A stretch of DNA of 64,000 bases from Arthrobacter burdickii (GTDB lineage: Bacteria > Actinomycetota > Actinomycetes > Actinomycetales > Micrococcaceae). Positions within the stretch are counted from its first letter, which is position 1. Each line of letters opens with the position of its first letter. The notes below the pieces were generated by a model. The model saw nothing but the letters and a program-made list of their open reading frames with translations, was not told where the DNA came from and searched no databases. Both the position numbers and the translations under genes were made by a program. Shown here piece after piece: positions 36,174 to 45,022 of this stretch. The DNA lies in the NCBI RefSeq assembly GCF_030433645.1, contig NZ_JAROCG010000001.1, forward strand, positions 1,178,001 through 1,242,000, in the 5' to 3' direction.

Positions 36174-37583
36174 CTACGCGTCGATCACCAGATCGGTCTG
36201 CGCGGTCGAGCAGCAGGGCAGGAACTTGCCTGCATCGATTTCCCGTGCCCGGATTCCGCCCTGGTGGTTCATCTCGACCTCCCCGGAAAGCTTGACGATC
36301 TTGCAGGAGCCGCACATGCCTTCCTTGCAGTTCGCGCCGATTCGAACGCCCGCACGCTGGGCCACCCCGAGGATGTGTTCCGTGGGGTCGATGCGCACGT
36401 TGATGCCGGTGCGCAGAAAGGACAGGGTGAGGTCTCCAGTTCCGACCGTGTCGAAGCTCGAGACATCGGGGGAGCCGCCCTCCGCGTCCGGCCCGCCCTC
36501 GGGGGCTCCGGGGCGGGGCTCGCCCGGGTCGACGGTTTCCAGTGGCAGCCCCGTGGCCTTCAGGGTTCCGTCGGCGTCGTAGCCGGGCTCGTAGAGCCCG
36601 AAGGCCGAGGGCTGGCTTTCATAGTAGTCCTCAGCGGAATCGGCGATTTCCTCGGCGATTTCCTCGGCAATGTCCCCTGCAAGCGCGACCTCTGCCTGGT
36701 ATTCGAGGAGCGTCTGGCGGTCTCCGGAAAAGAATTCCATGTTGATGGAGGTGTCGTCGACGCCGACCTTCCGCAGGAGTTCGGTGGCGGTGTTCAGGTA
36801 GCCCTCGGGGCCGCAGGCATAGACCTGGCGGCCATTCGCATCGGGCGCCACCTCGTCGAGCATGGCCGCCGTCAGCCTCCCGCTGAGCCATTCCCAACTT
36901 TCGGGTCTACTGCGGTCGCCCAGGGCGTAGAAGACCTTCACGCGCGAGTCGACGGACTCGATGTAGGCCAGCTCCTGGTGGAAGGCGAATCCTCCGGCCT
37001 CGGCTCCGTGGTAGAGCACCACGACATCGGCCTGTCCGGGCAGCGAGTGGATGGTCCGCACCATCGACATGATGGGGGTGATGCCTGCACCGGCGGCCAG
37101 CAGGAGATACCGTGCCCGGCGGTCCGCGTCCGGCAGGTGGAATGCCCCGACCGGTCCGAGCATCTCGAGGACGGTGCCGGGTCGAACGTTCTCGTGCACC
37201 CAGGGTGAGACCAGTCCAGTAGTGTCGCGCTTGACCGTGATGTCGAAGGTCCACGGCTGGGTGGGCGAACTGGACAGGGAGTAACTGCGGTCCACCGCGT
37301 CCTGGTCCTCGCCGTTCACGGGAAAGGCGATGTTCACGTACTGGCCCGCACGGAACGCGAGGGGTGCACCGTCGCAGCGGCGGAACACGAAGGTCATCAT
37401 GCCGCCCACCTCGGGGACGGTCTCGACGCATTCGGCCAGAAACTCCTGCGGATGCCAGGGGCCCAGGGCGTGGGCGGCGCGGGCGGGTCCCTCGGTACTC
37501 CCCATCACCCGATTCCACGGCATCTCGAGACCGCGGATGCGCTGTGGCTCCCGGATTGCCCTGTCAGTGAGGAGTTCGGTCAT
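36174..37583 (-). CDS. gbcB: Glycine-betaine monooxygenase, ferredoxin reductase component
   Basis: A 469-residue electron-transfer flavoprotein. Residues 45-320 are a ferredoxin-NADP reductase module: RSYSLSSSP binds FAD, LLLAAGAGITPIMSMVRTI binds the nicotinamide cofactor, and CGPEGYL follows. Residues about 385-469 are a plant-type 2Fe-2S domain with NCKEGMCGSCK and LPCCS. Between them lies an acidic insertion of about 70 residues with an IAEE repeat, absent from the roughly 366-residue proteobacterial GbcB as I recall it. It passes electrons from NAD(P)H to GbcA, which demethylates betaine to dimethylglycine and formaldehyde. The ATG at 37583 overlaps the gbcA stop (ATGA), so the subunits are coupled. 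Confidence 0.9.
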   Translation of the reverse strand: MTELLTDRAIREPQRIRGLEMPWNRVMGSTEGPARAAHALGPWHPQEFLAECVETVPEVGGMMTFVFRRCDGAPLAFRAGQYVNIAFPVNGEDQDAVDRSYSLSSSPTQPWTFDITVKRDTTGLVSPWVHENVRPGTVLEMLGPVGAFHLPDADRRARYLLLAAGAGITPIMSMVRTIHSLPGQADVVVLYHGAEAGGFAFHQELAYIESVDSRVKVFYALGDRSRPESWEWLSGRLTAAMLDEVAPDANGRQVYACGPEGYLNTATELLRKVGVDDTSINMEFFSGDRQTLLEYQAEVALAGDIAEEIAEEIADSAEDYYESQPSAFGLYEPGYDADGTLKATGLPLETVDPGEPRPGAPEGGPDAEGGSPDVSSFDTVGTGDLTLSFLRTGINVRIDPTEHILGVAQRAGVRIGANCKEGMCGSCKIVKLSGEVEMNHQGGIRAREIDAGKFLPCCSTAQTDLVIDA

Positions 37584-38884
37584 GCCAAGTGCTCCTGCAC
37601 GCGCTGCACGTACCAGTTGATGAACGCCTCCACCTGGTATTCGCTCTTCATGTACGGGCCGGGCTCGTAGGCGGGGCTGCCGGCGCCCTTCTGGCACAGT
37701 TCCACGAACGCCTTGTCCTGCAGATTCGTCTGCTTCCAGGTGTAGGTGAGTTTCTCCAGGTCGTAGTCGACGCCTTCCACGGCGTCGTCGGCCACCAGCC
37801 AGGTGGTGCGTACCAGTGTCTGATGTTCGTTGACGGGGAAGACGGCGAACGTGATGACGTGGTCCCCCTGGAAATGGAACCAGCTGTTGGGCTGCAGGTG
37901 CATCGAGCAGCGACCGAGGCGGAAGTCCCGCAGGTCACCGAGCAGCTTCTTCGAGAGCCTGCGCCCATCGGGGGAGAACGATTCGCCGTCGCCGTCGAGC
38001 GATTCCCTGGAGATACGGATTCCCGCCACGCGGGTGTCGAGCTCCTCGACGACCTCGTAGGGAAGGCCATAGCGGCGGCAACGCTCCTCGAGCGAGGACT
38101 GCGCTGCCTTGTTGCGGTCCCACACCTCCTCGAGGTGGGCCGGGATCAGCCCCTCCGTCAGGCCCCAGGTGGGAAAGAGGGAACAAGCGAGCTCCGGGTG
38201 GCCGTCGCAGTGGTAGCACTCACGGTTGTTCTCCATGACGAGCTTCCAGTTGCCCTCTTCGATGATGTTCTGCTGGTAGGCGATTTTCGTCTTCGCCAGA
38301 TCGTGGGGTGCGAGGTAGGGCTCGAAGATCTTGGAGGTCTCGTCGAAATCCGTCGGCGGTTCGTCGGCAATGCAGACGAAGACGAGTCCGGCGACCACGC
38401 GGCTGTGGGCTCGCTTGAGGCCGAAGCAGCCCTTGTCGAACTTCGTCTCCCCCGGTGCGGAGGCGTGGATCAGGTTACCGTCGGTGGAGTAGGTCCAGGA
38501 GTGGTAGCCGCACACCAGGTTTCCCGTGGTCCCCGCGGGTTCGGTCAGGACGCGGGCGCCGCGGTGGCGGCACACGTTGTGCAGGACGTTCACGCCGCCG
38601 TCGTCATTGCGCAGCACGATCAGGGAGTAGGGCCCGTAGTCGACGGTGACGTAGTCGCCCGGCTCCGGGAGCTCGGCGATGCTGGCGGCGAAGATCCAGT
38701 GCCGGCCGAAGATGGCCTGCATGTCGACGCTGAAGATCGTCGGATCCGTGTAGAAGGGGGCGTCGAGGGAATATCCCACACGCCGGAAATCGAACAACTC
38801 GGTGATCTCGGCCAGCTGCTCGGCAGGCAAGGAGGATACGAGTTTCCCGCGTGGGTTGAGCGGCGCGTTCACTGGAGCAGACAT
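37580..38884 (-). CDS. gbcA: Glycine-betaine monooxygenase, Rieske oxygenase component
   Basis: A 434-residue Rieske non-haem iron oxygenase. The Rieske cluster ligands are CRHRGAR (Cys, His) and CGYHSWTY (Cys, His) near residues 105 and 126. The catalytic-iron ligands sit in ENNRECYHCDGHPEL (two His) and a later acidic residue. This Rieske plus NRECYHC pattern is that of the GbcA/stachydrine-demethylase type. It oxidises glycine betaine to N,N-dimethylglycine with release of formaldehyde. It is the first gene of a gbcA-gbcB operon and is divergent from a LysR-type regulator. The substrate call is supported by the downstream dimethylglycine and sarcosine genes in the window. Confidence 0.9.
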   Translation of the reverse strand: MSAPVNAPLNPRGKLVSSLPAEQLAEITELFDFRRVGYSLDAPFYTDPTIFSVDMQAIFGRHWIFAASIAELPEPGDYVTVDYGPYSLIVLRNDDGGVNVLHNVCRHRGARVLTEPAGTTGNLVCGYHSWTYSTDGNLIHASAPGETKFDKGCFGLKRAHSRVVAGLVFVCIADEPPTDFDETSKIFEPYLAPHDLAKTKIAYQQNIIEEGNWKLVMENNRECYHCDGHPELACSLFPTWGLTEGLIPAHLEEVWDRNKAAQSSLEERCRRYGLPYEVVEELDTRVAGIRISRESLDGDGESFSPDGRRLSKKLLGDLRDFRLGRCSMHLQPNSWFHFQGDHVITFAVFPVNEHQTLVRTTWLVADDAVEGVDYDLEKLTYTWKQTNLQDKAFVELCQKGAGSPAYEPGPYMKSEYQVEAFINWYVQRVQEHLA

Positions 38885-38995
38885 GGGTTCCTCCCGAGAG
38901 GGCTGGGCAAGTATGCGCTTCGTGGAGGCACCGGGCCAGTGGGCACGAAGGGCGTTACCGAAGATGGTGTTGGCATGAGATTAGTCACAATCGCG

Positions 38996-39012
38996 TTGCA
39001 ACAAAAGCGCAA
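38996..39012. promoter_or_regulatory. Putative LysR-type regulator box between gbcA and its regulator
   Basis: TTGC-N9-GCAA at 38996-39012 is a perfect inverted repeat with the size of a LysR-type (T-N11-A) box, lying 32 bp before the regulator ATG and 112 bp before gbcA. The divergent layout is the usual one for a LysR activator that controls itself and its target. Assignment to this regulator is inference. Confidence 0.45.
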
Positions 39013-39043
39013 GATTCTGGAGATAACAGTGCACAATAGGTGC

Positions 39044-39988
39044 ATGATCGATCCCCGGCTCACAACACTGCGGGTGTTCGCCCGGTGCGGCACTGTCGGC
39101 GCAACCGCGGAGCTCACCGGATTCTCTCCCTCCGCCGTCTCCGCGCAATTGCGTGAACTCCAGCGCGTACTGGGAATGCAGCTGCTGACGAAGGACGGCC
39201 GGGGCGTGCGGCTGACCGCCACGGGTCGCTTCCTCGTGGCAGGCTCGGACGCTCTCACTGCGCAATGGGAGAGCCTGCGCGCCGCGGCCCTGGAAGCCGG
39301 CGACCAGGTCCAGTCCAGTTTCGGCCTCGGCGGATTCTCCACGGCGGCCGCCCAGTTGCTCGCGCCACTGGCCGCCACCCTGCGCTCGACACGCCCCCTG
39401 CTGAAGGTACAGGTACTCGAGGCCGAACCGGACCGCTGCTTCGACTTGCTGGTTGCCGAGCGGATCGACCTCGCGGTCGTCGTCGCCATGCAGTCCGACG
39501 CCCATTCGGACGCCCATGTCGAGGACGATCCGCGCTTCGACCAGACTGTTCTGCTCGACGATCCCCTGGACGTGATCATTCCCTCCGACCATCCGTTGGC
39601 GTCGCGGGAGGCGGTGACGCTCGACGAGCTGGCGTCGGAACCCTGGATCACCGAGGCGGCCGGGTCCACCTACCATTCCCTGTTCACCGCGGCGTTCACG
39701 GCGGTCGGGGCGACACCGCGGGTCGCCCATGAGGCCGTTGAATGGGAGACCCTGATCGCGTTCGTCGGTGCGGGGTTGGGCGTGGGCCTGCTGCCGCGAC
39801 TGGCACCCCTGCATGGTGCCGAGAACGTGGTCCGGATGCGCATCACGGGGAGAGGGAAACCCTCACGGCGCATTGTCGCTGCGGTACGTAGGGGCAGCAT
39901 CGCATCGCCCCTGATCCAGGAGTCGCTCGGCATCCTGCAGGTCAGGGCCGATCGGATACTCACCGCCCGGCCCGACGACGACCACTGA
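39044..39988 (+). CDS. LysR-family transcriptional regulator
   Basis: A 314-residue regulator. The N-terminal helix-turn-helix is GTVGATAELTGFSPSAVSAQLRELQ with GVRLTATGRFLV after it, and the rest is a two-lobed ligand domain (LLDDPLDVIIPSDHPLA, GLGVGLLPRLAP). It is divergent from gbcA-gbcB and probably activates them in response to a catabolic intermediate. The ATG at 39044 is given; a GTG at 39029, with CTGGAG 6 nt upstream, is an equally good start and would add five residues. Confidence 0.88.
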   Translation: MIDPRLTTLRVFARCGTVGATAELTGFSPSAVSAQLRELQRVLGMQLLTKDGRGVRLTATGRFLVAGSDALTAQWESLRAAALEAGDQVQSSFGLGGFSTAAAQLLAPLAATLRSTRPLLKVQVLEAEPDRCFDLLVAERIDLAVVVAMQSDAHSDAHVEDDPRFDQTVLLDDPLDVIIPSDHPLASREAVTLDELASEPWITEAAGSTYHSLFTAAFTAVGATPRVAHEAVEWETLIAFVGAGLGVGLLPRLAPLHGAENVVRMRITGRGKPSRRIVAAVRRGSIASPLIQESLGILQVRADRILTARPDDDH

Positions 39989-40178
39989 GACTCCATGGAC
40001 GCGATTCGTTGCCGACGGGCCGGCAGGTCCAGGAGGTCGTCGCGGAAGCGACAGGTGGCGGCGACATGCCCGCCTGTCCGGAGCCTTTGCCCGGCGTCGG
40101 AGGGCGGACGCGCCTCGGCGGCACGGGCCGGAGCAGGCCGCATGCCGCCGAGGTGGGTTGCTTACTCGAGGTGCGCAG

Positions 40179-42131
40179 TTATTGAGTGTGCGAACCGGAA
40201 CGCCGGGGCTCGACGGTTGGGATGATCCCCGTCGCGGGTCCTCCGGGACAATCCGAGTCGGAGCACTTTTCCGCGCACTCGTGCTTCGTCACGAGGTCGA
40301 ACTGCGCGCCGCCGTGCTGTTCCACGCCGGTACGTATGGCCCGCTCCACGACGGAGGTGGCCAGGCGGCGCCGCAGGGAGAGAGGATCCCGACGCAGGTC
40401 CCTGGTGAGGGCGAAGCAGAGCAGCAGCATGACGATGACGAACGGTAGAGCTGCCACGATGGTGATCTGCTTCAGACCGTTCAAAGCTTCCGATGGTTGA
40501 TCGCCGCCGGCGAGCAGCATGACCGCCGCCACGGTGCCGGTGAGGCAGCCCCAGAAGATGACCACTCCCCGACGGGGGTGCTCGGCGCCATTGGAGCTGA
40601 GCGATCCCATCACGATCGAGGCAGCATCGGCGCCCGTGATGAAGAAGATGGCGACCAGGACCATGGCCAGCACGATGACGGCAGCGGTAGCCCAGCCAGG
40701 CATGCTCAGGTTCTTGATCAGGTCGAAGAGTGCTCCGTCGAAGTTGATAGACGGTGTCCCGTCGACCATCGTGACCAGGCCGGGGGTGTTGGCTGCGTCG
40801 GCTTTCTGCTGGACGTCGAAGGCTGCGCCTCCGAAGATGGCGAACCAGATGACGCTGACGAGGCTGGGCACCAGCAGCACACCGGTGACGAATTGGCGGA
40901 TCGTGCGGCCGCGGCTGATGCGGGCGATGAAGAGGCCTACGAAAGGCGTCCAGGACACCCACCAGGCCCAGTAGAAGATGGTCCAGCTGGACATCCAACT
41001 CCGCAGTGACTCATCACCGACCGCTTCGGTCCGGGACGACATCTCGGCGAGGTCCCGCGCGTAGTCGCCCACCGCGGAGGGGATCAGGTTGAGGATGAAA
41101 AGGGTGGGTCCGACGAGGAAGACGATCAACGCGAGGACGACGGCCAGGATCATGTTGATGTTGGAGAGCCACTGGATGCCGCGGCTGATGCCCGAGACGG
41201 CCGAAGCGACGAAGCACAGGGTCAGGACGGCGACGATCGCCACGAGCACGGGGGTGCCGATTTCACCGAACCAACCATTGGAGGTCATGCCGCTGCCGAT
41301 CTGCAGGGCGCCCAGGCCCAACGATGCGGCGGTCCCGAACAGGGTGGCGAAGATGGCCAGGATGTTGATGAACTTCCCGACCGGCCCTTCGACCGTTCGA
41401 ACGCCGAAGAGCGACGTGAAGGCGACGGAGATCAGTTGCCTGCGGCCCAGGCGGTAGGTCCCGTAGGCCATGGCGATACCCACGACGGCATACATGGCCC
41501 AGGGGTGCAGGGTCCAGTGGAAGATCGAGGTGGCCATGGCCGTCTGGATTGCTGCGGGTGTCCTTCCATCCACTGTCCCGGGCGGGGGAGAGATGTAGTG
41601 GTAGAGCGGTTCGGCCACGCCGTAGAACATCAGCCCGATGCCCATGCCCGCGGCGAACATCATCGCGACCCAGGAGACAGTGCGGAATTCGGGCTTTTCG
41701 CCGTCCTTGCCCAGCGGGATGTCGCCGAACTTGCCCAGGGCCAGCCACAGGACGAAGACCACGAAGAGAGATGCCGTGAGCATGAAGAACCATCCGGTGT
41801 ACTCCATGACCCAGTTGAGGGCTCCCGTGGACGTCTCGGACAGGCTGTCGCGTCCGGCAAAGCCCCAGATGACGAAGGCGATGGCGATGGCGCCGGTGAT
41901 CCCGAACGTGGCCTTGTCGAGCACGAGCCTATGGTTCCGGCGATCGGCAACTGCCTGCTCGGTCTTGGCATGGCGCAGCTCTTCGAGAATCTCTTCGTAC
42001 TCGGCGTCGGGCTCGGGCGGTGCGCCTCCTTCCTCCGGATCGAGGACGGCAGGGTTCCTGTCTCCTCCGATGCCTTTGTCCGCAGGCGATTCCTCGGGTA
42101 CGTGGGATTTCAGGTCACTATCAAAAGCCAT
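40179..42131 (-). CDS. BCCT-family glycine-betaine/choline transporter
   Basis: A 650-residue carrier with twelve membrane helices. Helix 4 region has SWVAMMFAAGMGIGLMFYGVAEPLYH, the hallmark sodium- and substrate-binding stretch of BCCT proteins. The aromatic substrate box is in FYWAWWVSWTPFVGLFIARISRGRTIR. The N-terminal tail of about 85 residues is acidic and the C-terminal tail about 75, with cysteines (HECAEKCSDSDCPGG) that could bind metal or sense redox. It imports quaternary ammonium compounds, most likely betaine, into the catabolic pathway here. The ATG at 42131 has AAAGGAC 8 nt upstream. It is divergent from an FCD-type GntR gene. Confidence 0.92.
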   Translation of the reverse strand: MAFDSDLKSHVPEESPADKGIGGDRNPAVLDPEEGGAPPEPDAEYEEILEELRHAKTEQAVADRRNHRLVLDKATFGITGAIAIAFVIWGFAGRDSLSETSTGALNWVMEYTGWFFMLTASLFVVFVLWLALGKFGDIPLGKDGEKPEFRTVSWVAMMFAAGMGIGLMFYGVAEPLYHYISPPPGTVDGRTPAAIQTAMATSIFHWTLHPWAMYAVVGIAMAYGTYRLGRRQLISVAFTSLFGVRTVEGPVGKFINILAIFATLFGTAASLGLGALQIGSGMTSNGWFGEIGTPVLVAIVAVLTLCFVASAVSGISRGIQWLSNINMILAVVLALIVFLVGPTLFILNLIPSAVGDYARDLAEMSSRTEAVGDESLRSWMSSWTIFYWAWWVSWTPFVGLFIARISRGRTIRQFVTGVLLVPSLVSVIWFAIFGGAAFDVQQKADAANTPGLVTMVDGTPSINFDGALFDLIKNLSMPGWATAAVIVLAMVLVAIFFITGADAASIVMGSLSSNGAEHPRRGVVIFWGCLTGTVAAVMLLAGGDQPSEALNGLKQITIVAALPFVIVMLLLCFALTRDLRRDPLSLRRRLATSVVERAIRTGVEQHGGAQFDLVTKHECAEKCSDSDCPGGPATGIIPTVEPRRSGSHTQ

Positions 42132-42477
42132 GAGCGGGTCCTTTGCTCGGTGAGGCATGAGTCTGCGAGTGGCCGCGGCGCTCGGGAATTGGACCGAGCG
42201 GAACGGTGCGGCTTTGGCTGGTGCGACAGTCACGAGTGCGCCAGCGACGATGGAAACGGGGTGGGTTCACCCCTTCCACCTTCGGGGGCTCATGTTTCGT
42301 GCACACGCTTCTTTCGTGTTCAGGGGATTAACGCTGATATGTTCTGCCCACGATGCTTGATATATCAGTGGTACTCTAGCGCTTGACTGGATCCGCGTCT
42401 ATAGCTCAGGCGCGGGAATAGGATGAATCGGGAGCTGGGGCGTCGAGACCCGGGGCTCATCGGGAGGAGACCTGGAG
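42132..42477. promoter_or_regulatory. Divergent regulatory region with a TGATATATCA operator
   Basis: The 346-bp gap between the BCCT gene and the GntR gene has no convincing ORF. TGATATATCA, a perfect palindrome, lies at 42358-42367, and CTGATAT at 42334-42340 with ATATCAG at 42362-42368 forms a larger inverted pair. Closely related AT-rich sites occur at 50146-50157 and 50983-51007 upstream of purU/gntR and glyA. They are likely targets of the FCD-type GntR proteins encoded beside them. Confidence 0.6.
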
Positions 42478-43173
42478 ATGGCAGACGCTGGCGGAGCACC
42501 GGTGCAGGCGGGGGTTCCGTCGGCGCCGCTGAGGCAGGACGACGAGTCCTTCGCCGACTTCGCCTACCGGGTCCTGTGCGACGAACTGATCGTCCTGGAC
42601 ATCAAGCCGGGCGAGCCCCTCAACGACGACGTCATCTCCCGGCGACTCGGCGTCGGCAGGACGCCGATCCGCGAAGCCATGAAACGGCTCGAGAGCGACC
42701 ATCTGGTGGTGGCCTACCCCCGGCGCGGAACATTCGCCGCCGGCGTGGACATCACGGACCTGGCCGAGATCGCCGAGATCAGACAGCTCCTGGAGCCGGC
42801 GGCAGCTGCGCGGGCTGCGCGACATGCCTCGCCGCAGCTCCGGAGCGAGCTCCGGGACTTCGCGCGGGAAGTCGGGCAGCTGTTGCCGGGGATGCAGTCG
42901 CAGCAGGATCTCATGCGTCTGGACCTGCGGGTCCACCGGATGATCTACCGGGCCACCGGGAGCAGGCATCTGGAAGACGTCCTGATCCGGTACGACAACC
43001 TCGCGACGCGGATCTGGAGTCTTGTGCTCGAGAAGCTCCCGCCGGTGTCCGAGCACATCGCGCAGCATATCGAGCTGCTCGAATACATCGCGGCCGGGGA
43101 CTCCGACGCTGCTGCGCGGCTGACCACCCGGCACGTCACCGATTTCGAGAACCACATCCGGGCTGTGCTGTAG
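42478..43173 (+). CDS. GntR/FCD transcriptional regulator
   Basis: A 231-residue regulator. The winged helix contains DDVISRRLGVGRTPIREAMKRLESDHLVVAYPRRGTF (residues about 58-94). The FCD ligand domain has metal-ligand-like residues (the first a Asp/His pair in LDLRVHRMIY, then HLEDVLIRYD and late histidines HIAQHIELLE). The ligand may be a carboxylate intermediate. It is divergent from the BCCT gene and shares about half its residues with the second GntR at 50236, including ATRIW. It probably binds the TGATATAT-type operators. Its 3' end overlaps the convergent pabB-like gene by 38 bp. Confidence 0.92.
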   Translation: MADAGGAPVQAGVPSAPLRQDDESFADFAYRVLCDELIVLDIKPGEPLNDDVISRRLGVGRTPIREAMKRLESDHLVVAYPRRGTFAAGVDITDLAEIAEIRQLLEPAAAARAARHASPQLRSELRDFAREVGQLLPGMQSQQDLMRLDLRVHRMIYRATGSRHLEDVLIRYDNLATRIWSLVLEKLPPVSEHIAQHIELLEYIAAGDSDAAARLTTRHVTDFENHIRAVL

Positions 43174-45022
43174 CCCGGGCGGATACCCGCTCGGCGCCGG
43201 CGGATACGGGAAAGGTGGCCCCGAGGACCCCGAGGATGGCGGTGGCCTTGGTGTGGATCTCTGCCAGCTCATCCGCAGGGTCGGAGTCGGCCGTGATGGC
43301 CCCGCCGATACCCACGGACAGCCGCTGGACGTCCCCGGGAGGAGTGGAGAACACGGCGCTACGGATGGTGACGGACAGGTCCGCGGCGCCGCCGGGGGAG
43401 AAGTAGCCCACCACACCCGAATAGGGCCCGCGCGGGAGGGATTCCAATCGGTCGAGGATATCCATGCTGCTGATCTTGGGAGCCCCTGTCATCGAACCGG
43501 GCGGGTATGCAGCCGCGACGACGGCCGTCCTCGAACCGTCCCGGGCGATGGTGGCTTCAATGGTGCTGACCAGCTGGTGCGACGTCGTGTACGTCTCGAC
43601 GTCGCAGAGCCGCGTGACCGAGACCGTTCCCGGTTCTGCATGCCGGGAGAGGTCGTTCCGCATCAGGTCCACGATCATGATGTTCTCCGCCCGGTCCTTC
43701 GGCGATGTCTTGAGCTCATGCTTCAGCTGCACGTCCGCCTGGTGGAACGCACCCCGTCGTCGGGTCCCCTTGATGGGTTCGGCGCGTACGTGGCCCTCGG
43801 CCGTGATGCTGAGGAACCGCTCTGGCGAGGAGCTCGCGATCGCCACTGCGCCGAGCTGGACGAAGCTGGCGAACGGTGCTGGGCTGGCCCGGCGGAGCCG
43901 GCGATAGAAGTCCAGCGGATCCAGGCTCTCGTGGAGATCGTCGAAGATCTGGGTCGTGAGGCACACCTCGTAGGAGTTCCCCTGCACGATCTCGTCCTGG
44001 CATGCAGCGATCTTCCGAAGGTAGAACCGGCTGGAATCCGCTGCGCTGAACTTCACGTCCGGCAACCGGCTGCTGAGGCGGCGGGGCGCCGAGGGCAGGC
44101 TCCGGATGCGTAGGGCGGCGTTCCTGCACCACTGCAGGCCTTCCGGACCGGCTTCCGCCAGAAGGAACACGCACCGTGCTTCGTGGTCGAACACCACGGC
44201 CCGGGTGCAGCGGATCAACGAGGCATCCGGCAGCGGTGATTCCACCGTATTCCCGCCACACTCCCGCTTGAGCTCGTACCCCAGGTAACCCAGCCAGCCG
44301 AGGGCGAACCCCAGCCCGGGAAGACCCCCCGGATCCGGTGCCTGATCGCTGGGCCAGTTCCTTTCCAGCCAGCTGAAGAAGGGACCCGGGATCCGGGTGA
44401 CCACCAGCTTCGATTCCACGGTCGTCACGCCGTTCGCATGCTGTGCCCTCAGTCCACGGCTGCCCGCATCGTCAGCCATGATGCTGTAGCGGTTGCGTCC
44501 GGCCACGGGGTCCGTGGCAGCGTTCGAGCTGTCCAGCCAGACGCGGTGGCTGGAGAGCCCATGGAATTCGAGGAAGGCCGCTTCCGGATCGGGATAGGCG
44601 GCAAGCGGGACACAGTGGAGGGACGGGGGGACGGACAGCTGCCCGAGACCGCGGACCGCGGCGAGGGCGGGAAGCTGCGCCATGGCCCGAGCAGCGTGCA
44701 GCGGCGCGTCCGGGTGCGACGGATCCAGGACGGTGATCTCCGTCGGTGCGTCTCCGAGGGAGTCCTGCGGTCCGGGGAGGATCCGGAGCCTGCAGTGCCC
44801 GGCATCGCCCCGGCCGGTCACGAGGACGACGTCGGGGCATTCGCCGGGCGCGTGCGGCACAGCCCTGTCGGCTTCCCGGTCGGAATGAGCCCATACCGTG
44901 CAGAAGGGCTCCAGCAGTTGCACGAGGGCGGACAGGAAGGCCCGCCCTCGACGTGATTCCAGGCCTTCGGTGGAGATGATGACGGGTTCCGCGGGGTGAC
45001 AGTCGTGCCCGGGATGGATCAT
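43136..45022 (-). CDS. pabB: Aminodeoxychorismate synthase-type enzyme with novel N-terminal domain
   Basis: A 628-residue protein. Residues about 155-300 are the PabB N-terminal subdomain (WLGYLGYELKRECGG). The chorismate-utilising domain spans 350-610: GNSYEVCLTTQI, IKGTRRRG, ENIMIVDLMRNDLSR, PPGSMTGAPKISSMDILD and GVVGYFSPGGAADLSVTIRSA. It should make aminodeoxychorismate for p-aminobenzoate and folate. The first 150 residues show no known fold and replace the P-loop domain found in the paralogue at 1-1300. Its start overlaps the folD stop (ATGA), so it is the last gene of the purU-dmgO-fchA-folD operon. Supplying tetrahydrofolate for methyl-group oxidation is a sensible role but is inference. 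Confidence 0.85.
   Translation of the reverse strand: MIHPGHDCHPAEPVIISTEGLESRRGRAFLSALVQLLEPFCTVWAHSDREADRAVPHAPGECPDVVLVTGRGDAGHCRLRILPGPQDSLGDAPTEITVLDPSHPDAPLHAARAMAQLPALAAVRGLGQLSVPPSLHCVPLAAYPDPEAAFLEFHGLSSHRVWLDSSNAATDPVAGRNRYSIMADDAGSRGLRAQHANGVTTVESKLVVTRIPGPFFSWLERNWPSDQAPDPGGLPGLGFALGWLGYLGYELKRECGGNTVESPLPDASLIRCTRAVVFDHEARCVFLLAEAGPEGLQWCRNAALRIRSLPSAPRRLSSRLPDVKFSAADSSRFYLRKIAACQDEIVQGNSYEVCLTTQIFDDLHESLDPLDFYRRLRRASPAPFASFVQLGAVAIASSSPERFLSITAEGHVRAEPIKGTRRRGAFHQADVQLKHELKTSPKDRAENIMIVDLMRNDLSRHAEPGTVSVTRLCDVETYTTSHQLVSTIEATIARDGSRTAVVAAAYPPGSMTGAPKISSMDILDRLESLPRGPYSGVVGYFSPGGAADLSVTIRSAVFSTPPGDVQRLSVGIGGAITADSDPADELAEIHTKATAILGVLGATFPVSAGAERVSARATAQPGCGSRNR

Noticed and set aside
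37589-39043. A much longer LysR protein beginning near 37589
   Set aside because: The extra 480 codons are the antisense of gbcA. The LysR helix-turn-helix starts within a few residues of 39044.
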